Below, piece by piece: positions 44,746 to 54,445 of a stretch of DNA of 64,000 nt (positions are counted from its first letter, which is position 1; the number at the start of each line of letters is the position of its first letter). The translations under genes and the position numbers were made by a program. Below the pieces are notes generated by a model. The model searched no databases, was not told where the DNA came from, and worked only from the letters and a program-made list of their open reading frames with translations. The stretch covers positions 11,334,501 to 11,398,500 of the forward strand of contig OX465282.1 in NCBI GenBank assembly GCA_949987705.1, read 5' to 3'. This DNA is from Thereva unica (lineage: Eukaryota > Arthropoda > Insecta > Diptera > Therevidae).

Positions 44746-45765
44746 AAAAAAACAAAAGGAAAGTATAGAGGACTTCCAGGATATTTGGCAGAAAACCAAT
44801 ATGGTAACATTTTATTGCAAGACAGAGGGATTGAGGATTCTTTCAGAGTGCAGTCCCAATGTCTATTGTTCTTCATCAAATTAAGCGACCTGTACCTACT
44901 AGGCTTGAAATATCAGCTGGAGTTTCCCTGCGATAGTTGTTAGTAGAATAATGAGGATGGACTACTGTTGCGTAGCAAGAGAAGACCACACAGGACTTAG
45001 AACTGAGCACTGCCAGGAAGGACTGTTCACATCCTACCATGGTTGTGATGCTATATACTGCGAAAAGAGCATTGCCGGGGCTTAAAGTACCACCGGTTGA
45101 AGGCAAGACTTTAAATTTCCGCTGAAGGGTACTTTTATCATCAAGCTGTAATGAAACATATTCCGAATAGTGTAGGTTAGGAAATGATTTGGTGTACTCC
45201 AATCGGCTTCTTGGCATGCTGACTGACAAGGCCTTCAGAGAAAGACCCAACGTCAGGATTTGCTTCGAGGATTATGATTCTGTCTGTGAGAGGCAGAGTC
45301 TTATTGTTTAACATTGTCTAAAACGAATAGTCAAATCTGAGAAAGAAACTACTAGGTCAATTGATGAATGAATCCATTCAAGCGGATTTACTTACAAATT
45401 TGAGATGTAGGGGACGGACCTCGCCGATATCTTTATGCAGTTTCTTTGGTCAAAACTTTTACAAGATAATAAAAATTCCAAAAATGAGCAATTTTTTCTC
45501 TTAATAAAATTTTCAATCTAAATATTTATTGATAAAATTGCTTACCATTCACAATGTCAAATGAAAAGATGTTATGCTCTTACCTGTAAAGAAAAAAGAG
45601 AAATATTTTAATGGGCTTTGAAAATGTTTAATTGTAATAAAAATTCAAAATTCAATTGCTCTTAATAGCGAATAAATTAAATCTATATATTTGGTTTATA
45701 ACTATTAGTTTGTGTTTAATGAGCAGCTCTAGGTCGAGCTAGGTTGAGATATCTCAGCAAAATGG
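44746..45765. other. No gene recognised
   Basis: Short frames only. The last 300 bp are very AT-rich. Confidence 0.4.
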
Positions 45766-45840
45766 TTCCAAATGGTCCCCTAACTGAGTACTAAAAACGT
45801 CAAATGCTGCTTGACCTCTCTAATTGAAAAAGAACCAATA
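45766..45840 (-). repeat. 5S rRNA-derived repeat, copy E (short, degraded)
   Basis: Minus strand. TTTAGTACTCAGTTAGGGGA with CCATTTGG corresponds to box C, and AGGTCAAGCAGCATTTG to box A. The flanks shared by the other copies are not recognisable. Weakest of the six after copy C. Confidence 0.45.
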
Positions 45841-47569
45841 TTTCAATTGATATTTCTTTAGAAAACTACAGGATCCCATCTCAAAAAATAAAATGATTTA
45901 CTTCCATAAATTAAAAATAACAAAACAAAGTGAATTTGTAACGAATACTACCCATTTAATTATACACCATTTAACTGCTAAAGTGAATCCTTAAAAAAAA
46001 ACCACTCGACTAACAATCTATGAAAACCAACTATAAGGCAAGCAGCAGCAGCTCCTCAAATGATCCAATTTCATCTCAACAATTATTTGCTTTCTTCAGA
46101 ATCAATTAAAAAACTCCTTTTTTAACAAGCCAAAGGAAAAACCCCTTAAGAATGAATATCCTATTGGAAGGAAGGAGTCAAGGACAAGAAGAAAGGAAAG
46201 AAAAAAAAAATATAACAAAAAGAATTGTAATTGCTCCACTAAAGACTAAGAAAAGTGCATTTTATACTGCATCACAAGGATCAGAATCCAAAATGAATCC
46301 GACCGATGCTGCACCAAAGCCGATATCTTGAGGAGTATGGATGGGTGGTTGGTTGGTTGGTGATAGAGAAATGAAAAAGGAAAAGGATTTTTTTTTTTGA
46401 AAAATAAACGTAAAACATAAACAGAGACAAAGGAAAGCCACCACTACCGCAAGGTTCGGCCTCCCCTTCCCGAAGGGAAAAGGATATTCTCGAGGAGATA
46501 AATTTACAAAGTACTCACCGGACCTTTAAATCCTTCATTTGTGTCGGTGCTTGCACAAAGCTCCTGGCTTCGGTTACCAGCCAAGGCACAATATCGCATC
46601 AGATAGCGATGATTGTCTAAAGTCCTTGGCAGACAACTACCCCTTTTGCAGGGCCGATCTTTACTCATTCTATTGCCACTAAAACCAATCTTCTTTTTCT
46701 TACTTATTTCTCTCTTTTCTTTATTTTTTTTTTTTGTATATCAACTCCACCCCCAGAGACCCAAAAGGATCAAGGATGGCGGTAAAGGAGGAAAATACCA
46801 GCACTATACACCTGGCCATAACCTATTCTTAAGCTTTGCTGTAAGGTAGTAGTCGCTGGGGAAAAGGCACAACAAAAGGTGATTTTAGGTAAATTGTTCT
46901 CTTGACCTATTAAGGGTGAACGTAAAAAAATATAGGTATATGTATGGATATAGTTATAACCAACAGCACAAGGGAAAAAGGGGTTGAATTTTTCCCAGTC
47001 GTTTTTCTTGTCTTTTTGAAGTGATGAAACTTAAGAGCATACCCTCCACTATAGGGGATGATAGAATTTTGTTGACCGGCCTCAGTAGTGGTGAATGGGA
47101 TTTCAGATGAACTGTAACAGGACATTGGTCGGGTCCAACACTACAATAGCAAAAAGGGTTCAAGTGATGAGACCTATAAAAGATTTTCAGTTTTGCTTCC
47201 TTTTTTTTTTATTTTAAATTTTTAATTACAACACTTTGTTTTATGAGAGAAACAGAAAGAGAGGGAGAGAGAGAATGGAGACAGGCATTTGATCGATGAA
47301 ATTCAATAACGAACTTGAACAAAATTAATTCTTTAACAGAGACGAAAGCAATTTTGTATTTATGAAGGGAATAAATTAATAATGAACAGGAAAAGGACCC
47401 TTTTTAACGATTTAAGTGCGTTTTAAGTCAATAACTATAAAGTTTTTGCATAAAGACATAATTTGTGGAAAATTGGTTTACGAGGTTTGATTGGATGGAC
47501 AAAATATCCAAAATGTTTCAAGTAGTATGAATGTTCAATTTTGGATGACGAAAATGTTATCCACTTGGC
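45841..47569. other. AT-rich DNA without a recognisable gene
   Basis: T-runs at 46388-46398 and 46725-46735. No motif or repeat shared with the rest of the window. Confidence 0.5.
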
Positions 47570-47765
47570 CTTCATATGCTCATCAAATGCCCGTGGGTAC
47601 AGCTCAGTACTCGGCCATTTAAATCTTTCGGTCAAGTTTCGGTCTTGAACCCGTATTTGTTCCCGTTAACAATGGTTAAAAACTCTACGGCCATCATATG
47701 CCTCTTAAAAAGCCAAGCGGCCGTTGTTCGCCCGTTGTAAGGTCATTGTTTTATTTTAACTTGGG
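47570..47765 (-). repeat. Dispersed repeat Rc, inverted partner of 20260-20470
   Basis: Minus strand holds CCTTACAACGGGCGAACAAC, GGCCGCTTGGC and AAATGGCCGAGTACTGAGCT in the same order as 20260-20470, with an extra segment between. About 27 kb from the other copy. Confidence 0.6.
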
Positions 47766-48344
47766 GTATGCCTAATTAATGTTAAGGTATTCGATACAGT
47801 GTGGATGAAAGCATTGGCGGCGCTATCATAGCTGCGAATGGCGCACTTACACCGGGCGCAATTTCAGAAATAAATTTACGCAATTTCTGTCCTTGCACAT
47901 TCTCATGCAAGAAAAACCGGGGTCTCCTCGTGCAGGAACTTACCAGAGATTATAGCTTCGAGCTTTCATAAAATTTTACTCAATGAAGACGAAATGTTAC
48001 TCGGGATTTTAGTTAAAAATTGACAGACCATCGTCTTAGAAAATCAGAAGCAAAAATTCGGGAAAAAAATCTCCCAAGTTTCAAAACAATCTTATTTATA
48101 CTATGCTGGAACACTTTTTGAAAATTCTATAAAAGGCACCACAGGTACTCATGGCACGCCACGCAAGTGAGAATTTATTATAATTGATGTTAAGAAAGTA
48201 AATGCGTCGGCATGCCCTTTCATATTCATGCGCGACTGTTATAGAGGCAACCACACTTGCTACTCTGATACATATATGTATATATTAATCAGATCACACA
48301 AACATAGATTCTACGTAAGGAATACGTTCTCTCGAACGTTGATA
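47766..48344. other. No gene recognised
   Basis: Contains GCGCACTTACACCGGGCGCA near 47840-47860, faintly like the repeat at 49140-49185. Nothing else supported. Confidence 0.35.
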
Positions 48345-48690
48345 TAAAGACCCCATTCTCTTATAGGCCGCTGGCAGGCCGTAGACTGAAGGTTTTTCAC
48401 CTTGAGGCCTAGTATAACCACATTCTCGCCGGCCGCCAACTGGATGGCGCTTGTAGTCCAGGAAAACTCACAAAAATCTTTATGTCTGTGGGTATAAATC
48501 GTCAGACCGGGCCTGAAGATCTGAACTTCTATTCAGTTTAGAAAATTTTTGCACTTGCATCAGATTTTGCATCATCATCATAGGGAATCATGAGGTCACC
48601 TGTCAGGCGCGTGCCTTAAGTCCTCATTTCTCAGTCAGACAGAGTAATATGTGGCCTTCGGCGGCCTGTGTGTGAATGAGGGCCTTAAAA
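48345..48690. mobile_element. Foldback/MITE-like element with GGCCGCC inverted ends, fullest copy
   Basis: The left end AAGACCCCATTCTCTTATAG with GCCGCTGGCAGGCC and the right end GGCCTTCGGCGGCCTGTGTG with AATGAGGGCCTTA are inverted copies of each other. The middle is non-coding. Partial copies are at 9505-9640 and 38193-38470. No clear target duplication was found. Confidence 0.55.
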
Positions 48691-48959
48691 ATGCTTTGTT
48701 AAAAGTTTTTATTGCACAAATACGATTATTTTCATGTACAATGGTTTTTTTTTTGTGACACGCTTAATGTTCAGTAGTTTTAATTATTTGTTTTGTGATA
48801 CGGCAATGCATTTGGGTTGTCGACCGCTGCATTAGAATGATTTAGCGAGCTCTTGTTGTTTTTAATCTTAATTATCCCTTATGCCGTTCCTGTTCTTTTC
48901 TTTTCCTAGCAAAAGATAAACAAAAAACAACATCAAACATACAGTGACTATCCACTCTC

Positions 48960-49205
48960 TTCTCCGCAAAACGACGTTTTCATCAGATTTTTGTTGGTTG
49001 GATGTTGACCCATGTGAAACTTTATATGTAATCTTTTTTTATGTAATACATACGCATTGTTAATGCGCAAACTATGAAAATTATTTCTCCCATCCATTGT
49101 TTGTGTCTTTTTCCATTGTCCTTCACTGCGTTCAAAAATGGACAGCTTTTGGGGCGCAATATAGCATAGTGCACCGGGCGCAAAAAATTCCAAGCCCTGG
49201 ATCAA
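48960..49205 (+). repeat. Dispersed repeat Rd, inverted copy at 62945-63200
   Basis: TTTTTGTTGG-TGGATGTTGA, ATTATTTC-CCCAT, TTCAAAAATG-ACAGCTT and GGGGCGCAATATAGCATAGT are shared with the reverse complement of 62945-63200 over about 235 bp. A minus-strand frame across this copy is broken in the other copy, so no gene is called. Confidence 0.7.
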
Positions 49206-49339
49206 AGATCGTTTCTACAAAAGGTATGATAGCACCCCAGGTATACATAAATAATTTATAGGATGATATCGAAAAAAGTGAGAACTTTACATCAAGTAGG
49301 GCCTATGTAATTAAAAGGGATCTGTAACAGGGTGTGGTT

Positions 49340-49670
49340 CCTATTGCATATCTTCATAAGTGACCTAATTAGCTTATAATGCTTCGCATAAGCGTTTGCG
49401 GACGACCTAATTGTGTGCAGGGCGTGGCAAAAGATTGAAGTTATCCAGACCTTGGATAACTTCGAAACAATCGAACACTTCAGTGATGATGGGAAATTCT
49501 AGATCAATTTTAGCATAGGTGAATCGATCCTTTTTCGGACTCCCCTGAATAGATCTTCTGGCTATATGAAAAGAAGCTGGAAAACGTCCGAATTTTGAAT
49601 CAAAAGTGAAATACCTTGGTTTCACTAAGTTATCTACGAAAAGGCATTCTTCAATAGGACCGAACAGGAG
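49340..49670 (+). pseudogene. Jockey-like RT core, relic
   Basis: From about 49395 a frame reads FADDLIVCRAWQKIEVIQTL, then DNFETIEHFSDDGKF, stop, INFSIGESILFR. FADD is the catalytic box; the following helix and the (K)INxxKSETILF-like block are in the right order for Jockey-group RT. The preceding block (near 49330-49375) is barely readable. The relic is cut at 49665 by an inverted-repeat element. Confidence 0.55.
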
Positions 49671-50148
49671 CGCGTTCAAAAACCTTACTATGGTTAACTA
49701 TGGTAAACTTTTGTCGTTCAAAAACTCCGTGGTTAACTACAACATAACCACGAGCATAACTTTTTGGCGTTCAAAAACTCCCGTGGTTAACCATGGTGTA
49801 GTTAAATTTTAACCATGCTCGGGAGCATGGTTAGCGATAGTTAAGAAGAAGAAGAATAAAAACAACTTTTTGACATTTGTTTTAATGATAAAAATGAACA
49901 AATCAAAGTGGGATTTGTGAAATTATTGAAAATAAATAATTAATGGACACATACAAAATAATTCAAGCAAATAGCGGAGACTATTTTTTGGATATAAAAA
50001 TTTCATTTTTTTTTAATTCGTAGTTAACCACGGTGCGTTCAAAAACCTCCATGGTTAAACATAAACTTTCGTGGTTAAGTGAAATGATGCAGCATAACCA
50101 CAGCTTACCTCGTGGTTTACCATAGTAAGGTTTTTGAACGCGCTCCTG
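49665..50148. mobile_element. 484-bp inverted-repeat (MITE-like) element with subterminal GTTCAAAAAC motifs
   Basis: Ends CAGGAGCGCGTTCAAAAACC and GGTTTTTGAACGCGCTCCTG are perfect inverted repeats, continuing through TTACTATGGT. Inside are further GCGTTCAAAAAC/GTTCAAAAACTCC motifs next to GTGGTTAAC on both sides (about 49708, 49769 and 50033). The centre is AT-rich and non-coding. It inserted into the Jockey-like relic. No clear target duplication, so the superfamily is open; a CAGG end would be compatible with hAT. Confidence 0.75.
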
Positions 50149-50279
50149 GTCTACCACAATGGGGGCAACTGGTTCGAATTGCCCCGGCCCCAAGCCAGAG
50201 GGGACCTCGAGAATAGATTGAAACTCAAAAACGAAAACCCCATATCCCTGAGTAATAATCGCCTAAGGGCCCCTAACTG

Positions 50280-50590
50280 CAGTCTCGAAAAGCTTTACAT
50301 TTTTGCTCGCCTTTTCGTTCTTCCAAACGCAAGTGCCGGCAGTAGTTTTACCAAGCGGTCCTTTAACTACCGACCACTTCCAGTTAGCTGATTGATCACC
50401 GCAACGAATGAGAACCGGTCTATTTTTGGCTTTTTTCATTGTCTCATTCTATTCCTTAAAGCTCTAATATTCCTCATTTTGGATTATATTAGCAGCGCTC
50501 CTCTTAGTAGCGCTTCAAATTTTTCCTGCTGGGGTAACTTTTGGATTCCGTCAAAATAACGATGAGTATTCTGCCCCAGAGCTAGTCACA
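50280..50590 (-). repeat. 5S rRNA-derived repeat, copy F, with shared flanks
   Basis: The 5S-like part is 50348-50425 on the minus strand: AAGGACCGCTTGG (box C end), GCGGTGATCAATCAGCTAAC (matches the 5S stretch ahead of and into box A, with a closer GATCA match than other copies) and ACCGGTTCTCATTCG. The middle near 50365-50375 has lost a few bases. Flanks on both sides are shared with copy D. Confidence 0.6.
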
Positions 50591-51044
50591 AGGACCTGTC
50601 TACATAAGATCTGTTCCATTCTGGGCTGGACTATGTACCTTTTGGTTCATTTGCGAATGAAGAACCGGTCGTTCGGTATCCTATATTTAATGCTATGCGG
50701 AATGAACTTATTATTCTCACAAATTTAAAAAAAGTATTAAATATTTGTTTAGTCGATTTAAATTTCAATATCCTTCAAGGGCCCCGAAACATATTTCAGC
50801 CCCAGGCCCCGCAAGGTTATATGGCAAGCCTGGAACCGACAACTACATAATCAAGTCTATTCGGGGACATATGGCTAAAGGATGGTGGGCGGGATATCTC
50901 TTATTCAGCGAACGTGCTACCTGAATATCACAGAGTAACCTGGAAAAGCGGATTTCTCCCTCAAGAGGAATTTTTTTTACCAAAATATTGGTAGGCAAAA
51001 ATCCTATCGACTAATAGGACTCTTTTCCGTTCTAATAAAATAAA
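50591..51044. other. No gene recognised
   Basis: AT-rich with no supported feature. GAATGAAGAACCGGTC at 50655-50670 looks like one end of the 5S repeat but has no 5S sequence beside it. Confidence 0.4.
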
Positions 51045-51260
51045 ATGCACAAGGTTTTGGACAGCATACAAGCATCGCTCTTACAGTTAAACCACTTCAC
51101 TGCTTGCAATAGTTGCCTAACGGCCGGTATAGATCTACCATATTTAAGAAAAATGGGGCGGGTAGGTGATTGTAACTGTCGGATCTCCGAAACGGCTCCC
51201 AAAACAACGGAACGTTTTCTGTGCTATTCTAAAGCTCCATGTTCCCAAAGTGATTTTCGT
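51045..51260 (+). pseudogene. R1-like ORF2 C-terminal domain, relic
   Basis: The frame contains YLRKMGRVGDCNCRISETAP then KTTERFLCYSKAP, resembling the R1-type terminal segment (Y-L-x-K-M-G-x-V-x-x-x-x-C-x-x-C-x-x-x-x-D-x-x-E-H-x-x-x-x-C). The second half of the Cys/His pattern is altered. No RT remains upstream. Confidence 0.45.
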
Positions 51261-51499
51261 ACTGAGTATTAATTGTTATTTGTTAGTGAATTGTGTTATA
51301 ACTTGATGTGTGACACGCCATTCACCATTGTGGAAATTTTGAGGCAAAAATGTAAAAAAAAAAAATAAACGTCTTGGTACCAGGGCGGGGTTTCCTTCAG
51401 ACCGGTTGTAATTTTATTTTTTTCAATGTAATATTTTATCACGTAGCACACATTCCATGCTAATTTTGTCATTATAAATTGATAATAATTGAGTTGATA

Positions 51500-51660
51500 T
51501 TTTTTTTTATGTGAAAGACTAGAGGCTTAGGGAAAGTCCCTTTGTACTGTCCACAATCTATTTTTTCGAATACAATGTCGAACAGCAGCTCTAGCCGGAA
51601 GATAGACAGAAGAGAGAGATTAGAAGGAAGGAACTGTCACAACCTAGCCACGATATTTTA
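51500..51660 (+). repeat. Dispersed repeat Re, second copy
   Basis: Same order of blocks as 37245-37400, starting at GACTAGAGGCTTAGGGAAAG (about 51518) and including CAATGTCGAACAGCAGCTCT. Confidence 0.6.
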
Positions 51661-51749
51661 TTCAACCTACTCGCAACCGTTTCGCGACTCTGACATCGGG
51701 ACATCAAGAACAACTCGCTGGAGTGTTATGCCTCCTGAAACGAGTTGAA

Positions 51750-51966
51750 TCTCATCAACCTATGATGGCAGGCGCTTGGTGGATCAGGGAAGGCTATGAC
51801 AGGAGGAATCAGAAATGTAGAGAGGGAAGAAGAGAGAGAAGGAAAGTTATGTAGGTGGGAAAATGGAAAAGGCGAAGGATCGTGGGGCTGGCCGGGACTC
51901 GAACCCGGGACCTCTGGGATAGCAGTCAGGCGCCTTTCCCCTAGACTACCGAGGCTGCTGTTTATT
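51750..51966 (-). repeat. tRNA-derived SINE, best-preserved head
   Basis: Minus strand 51890-51964 reads as a tRNA-like sequence: A box TAGTCTAGGGG, an anticodon-like loop CTGCTAT, B box GGTTCGAGTCC with a perfect 5-bp T stem, and a D stem that pairs. The anticodon stem (2 of 5 pairs) and the acceptor stem (4 of 7) do not, so it is not a working tRNA-Ser(GCT). The pyrimidine-rich body extends down to about 51750. Head similar to 1-78 and 18140-18266; the tail differs. Confidence 0.6.
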
Positions 51967-52359
51967 TCATTTAGTTTTGATTTATTGCATGTTAGGCCCT
52001 TCTTCCACGGTTCGACTGCTATTATAAGCGACTTCACCTCTACTTCATCTCAACAACTGGTCTTCTATTAGTTTTCGACCAATTCTTGTACACGCGTCGA
52101 TTCTGAGGCGACCTAATTAGCTCACGCTCGCGGCTCTGACGAAATAATTTTTGTATTTTCTCTTTGTCATAGGAGGGCTTTGAAATAAAAAAAGAATAGA
52201 AAAATTTGGGTACATCCCTATAATAAAAGGAATTAAAATTATCGGGCATTTGTTCGGGGGTACAGCCAACTCGGACGGTTGTTTAAAATTTTAGCTGTTT
52301 TAGCTGACCTCTTTGAGCAACCAAACGAGGAGTCATGCAACAAGATTATCTTAGTTTCA

Positions 52360-52842
52360 GGTCCTTTTCACGCACACTACGGTCTAGTAGATCATTATAT
52401 AAAGAACAACTCGATTATGATCTAATCTTCCACAGTTACCCCCTATTGTAAATTGTGACTAGTCATATGTTTCAAGCTTATGAGACTCGTGCTAGTCATT
52501 GAGAGTTTGATTGTTATAACTATCAGCTGTTTTGGTATTCCAAGCACATGTTTGCTAATGGTCTAAATTATTACTGCAAAATCAGAATACCAAATTGATT
52601 CAAGTTGAGACAGACTCACCACAAATTTGTGACTTCGTTGTGACTTGTGACTGATTTTTATTTCTGAATACTTCAGTGGTACAGCGCACAGACCACCTAA
52701 CCTACCGATATTCCTCTTATATCCTTCAAACTTCATAGGTTACGTCTAGACATTGCATCATGACCTGGGTAGCATGGCAGACTGGTAGTGCTAAGGATGA
52801 TTACTCATAAGCTTACTTTTAACACTTGGTTATTTATTTATA
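52360..52842 (+). repeat. Dispersed repeat Rb containing a nested copy of Ra
   Basis: The outer parts, GGTCTAGTA-AT with TAATCTTCCAC (about 52381-52433) and TCTAGACATTGCAT then TGGTAGTGCTAAGGATGA (about 52746-52801), match 59700-60000 in the same orientation. Between them, 52495-52690 is a reverse-complement copy of the repeat at 14960-15170 that the 59.7-kb copy lacks, so Ra inserted into Rb. The Tc1 element then landed at the right edge. Confidence 0.6.
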
Positions 52843-53041
52843 TAGTCCGTTTCATATTTATAAGGTCACTTAATTTTTTTTTAAATATGAAATGCTGGCG
52901 TTTATATTACCACAACTGTTCCTCTGCAATGTTGCTTCTGAGTGTACAAATAGCACTGAGTACAAATGTGGAATTACTAACTAACGGTATCCTCGCTGGG
53001 CTAAAAACAAGATTTGTTCTTGTTTCATATTTATAAGGTCA
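52843..53041. repeat. Left inverted repeat of the Tc1 element
   Basis: Outer binding-site-like direct repeat at 52853-52868 and inner one at 53026-53041 (CATATTTATAAGGTCA). Confidence 0.88.
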
Positions 53042-53130
53042 GTTGTGATAATAAGGGAAAGTAAAAATAACGCGATAATTAATAGCTAGATTTTTAATTG
53101 TTTCTTTTTAATGCAATCATTTAAATAATA

Positions 53131-54175
53131 ATGCCACGTGGAAAAACATTGAGTGACGAAGAAAAGGGGTTTATTAATGCCCTTCATGCGGAAAATTATG
53201 GTTTGAGAGAGATTGCGCGTAAAATTAAAAGAAGTTTGTGTGTTGTGCAAAATTATTTGAATTCTCCAGATGCGTATGGTACTCAAAAACGATCTGGAAG
53301 AAAAAGAATGCTGGACCAAACTGCACAAAGGCGAATTGTACGCGCATCTTCCAACGCGTCTACCTCTCTTAACCAACTTAGAGCCATGGTAGGCAATCAA
53401 GTATCGCGTTCTACGGTTTGGAGAACCTTAAAGCGTACGAATTTCATTCGACACGAATAAAGAAAGCTGGTGACAAAATTGACTGCCAAACATAAAGAGG
53501 CCAGGTTAAAATTCGCAAGGAATAATGTCGACACAAATTGGAATCGGGTAAGTGAAAAAAATCAATGTAAAAAACTTGAATCAAATAGACATCTATCAAT
53601 TTAAGATCGTGTTCTCCGACGAGAAGAAGTGGAATCTCGATGGTCCTGATGGTTCTCGAGGGTATTATCATGATATCCGACAAGAGCCATTAACTTTTAC
53701 AAAGAGGAATTTTGGTGGCGGTAATGTGATGACATGGGCCGCGTTTTCTGCTGAAGGATGTTTAGAAATCCAGATCGTTTCCTCTCGCATGAAGAGTGCA
53801 GACTACACCAAAGTTTTAGAAGAGGCTTTAATACCCTTTTTAAATGAACAGGGCTCTGAAGAATGGACATTACAGCAAGATAACGCGAGCATCCATGTAA
53901 GCCGCGAAACCAAACGTTGGTTTACTGCTAAAAAAATTAAAGTTATGGAATGGCCCGCCTGCTCACCTGACTTGAATCCAATGGAAAATTTATGGGGTAT
54001 CTTATGTCGAAGAGTATATCTTAATAACAGACAATTCAATTCAATTCCGGAGCTTATTCGAGCAATAAAAGACGAATGGTCCAGAATTGAGCCAGGAATT
54101 ATTTCAAATCTAATTGGCAGTATGGAAAAAAGATTAAGTGATGTTTTTTTGAAGGGGGGCAGTTTTATTTGTTAA
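53131..54175 (+). pseudogene. Tc1-type transposase, likely spliced, one internal stop codon
   Basis: Cut-and-paste transposase. Exon 1 (53131-53547) encodes two helix-turn-helix units with KRSGRKRM between them, the paired-like DNA-binding region. The second frame begins mid-protein and encodes IVFSDEKKWNLDGPDG (first catalytic D), QQDNASIH (second D) and SPDLNPMENLWG (catalytic E), with 34 residues between the second D and the E, as in Tc1. The frames are joined by CGG/GTAAGT at 53547/53548 and TTTAAG/ATC at 53605/53606: removing these 58 bp restores the frame exactly at the position where Tc1 proteins read x-x-V-F-S-D-E. Minos has a 60-bp intron, so a small intron is plausible. The remaining defect is TAA at 53458-53460 (codon 110). 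Total length about 328 codons, normal for Tc1. Confidence 0.85.
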
Positions 54176-54244
54176 TTTTTTGTAATTTAGAATTTATTTT
54201 TATGTTTTTGTTTTAAAAAAATGAAATAAGAGAATTTTTTTTGT

Positions 54245-54443
54245 TGACCTTATAAATATGACACAAGAACAAATTTTGTTTTTAGGCCAGCGAGGATACT
54301 GTTAGATAGTAATTCCACATTTGTACTCGGTGCTATTTGTACACTCAAAAGCAACATTGCAGAGGAACAGTTGTGGTAATATAAACGCCAGCATTTCATA
54401 TTTAAAAAAAAATTAAGTGACCTTATAAATATGAAACGGACTA
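54245..54443. repeat. Right inverted repeat of the Tc1 element
   Basis: Inverse of 52843-53041, with inner and outer TGACCTTATAAATATG copies at 54245-54260 and about 54418-54433. Confidence 0.88.
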
Positions 54444-54445
54444 TA

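Larger units (their letters stand above)
52843..54443 (+). mobile_element. Tc1/mariner transposon, 1,601 bp, with 199-bp inverted repeats and TA duplication
   Basis: The ends are TAGTCCGTTTCATATTTATA and its inverse, flanked by TA on both sides (52841-52842, 54444-54445). The inverted repeats are 52843-53041 and 54245-54443, with about 7 mismatches by eye. Each carries CATATTTATAAGGTCA at its outer and inner edge, the IR/DR arrangement of transposase binding sites. The transposase gene lies between. The copy looks young; only one clear lesion in the coding region was seen. Confidence 0.9.

Noticed and set aside
50655..50670. Seventh 5S-derived repeat, from GAATGAAGAACCGGTC
   Set aside because: Only the edge sequence is present. 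The box A and box C regions are absent on the side where they should lie.
51890..51964. Functional tRNA-Ser(GCT) gene on the minus strand
   Set aside because: The T arm and D arm pair and the loop CTGCTAT looks right, but the anticodon and acceptor stems do not pair, the long variable arm expected for Ser is missing, and similar heads occur in two other repeats.
53552..53605. A separate second gene starting inside the Tc1 element
   Set aside because: The extra N-terminal residues of that frame come from the predicted intron and do not match Tc1 transposases. The frame only makes sense as exon 2.
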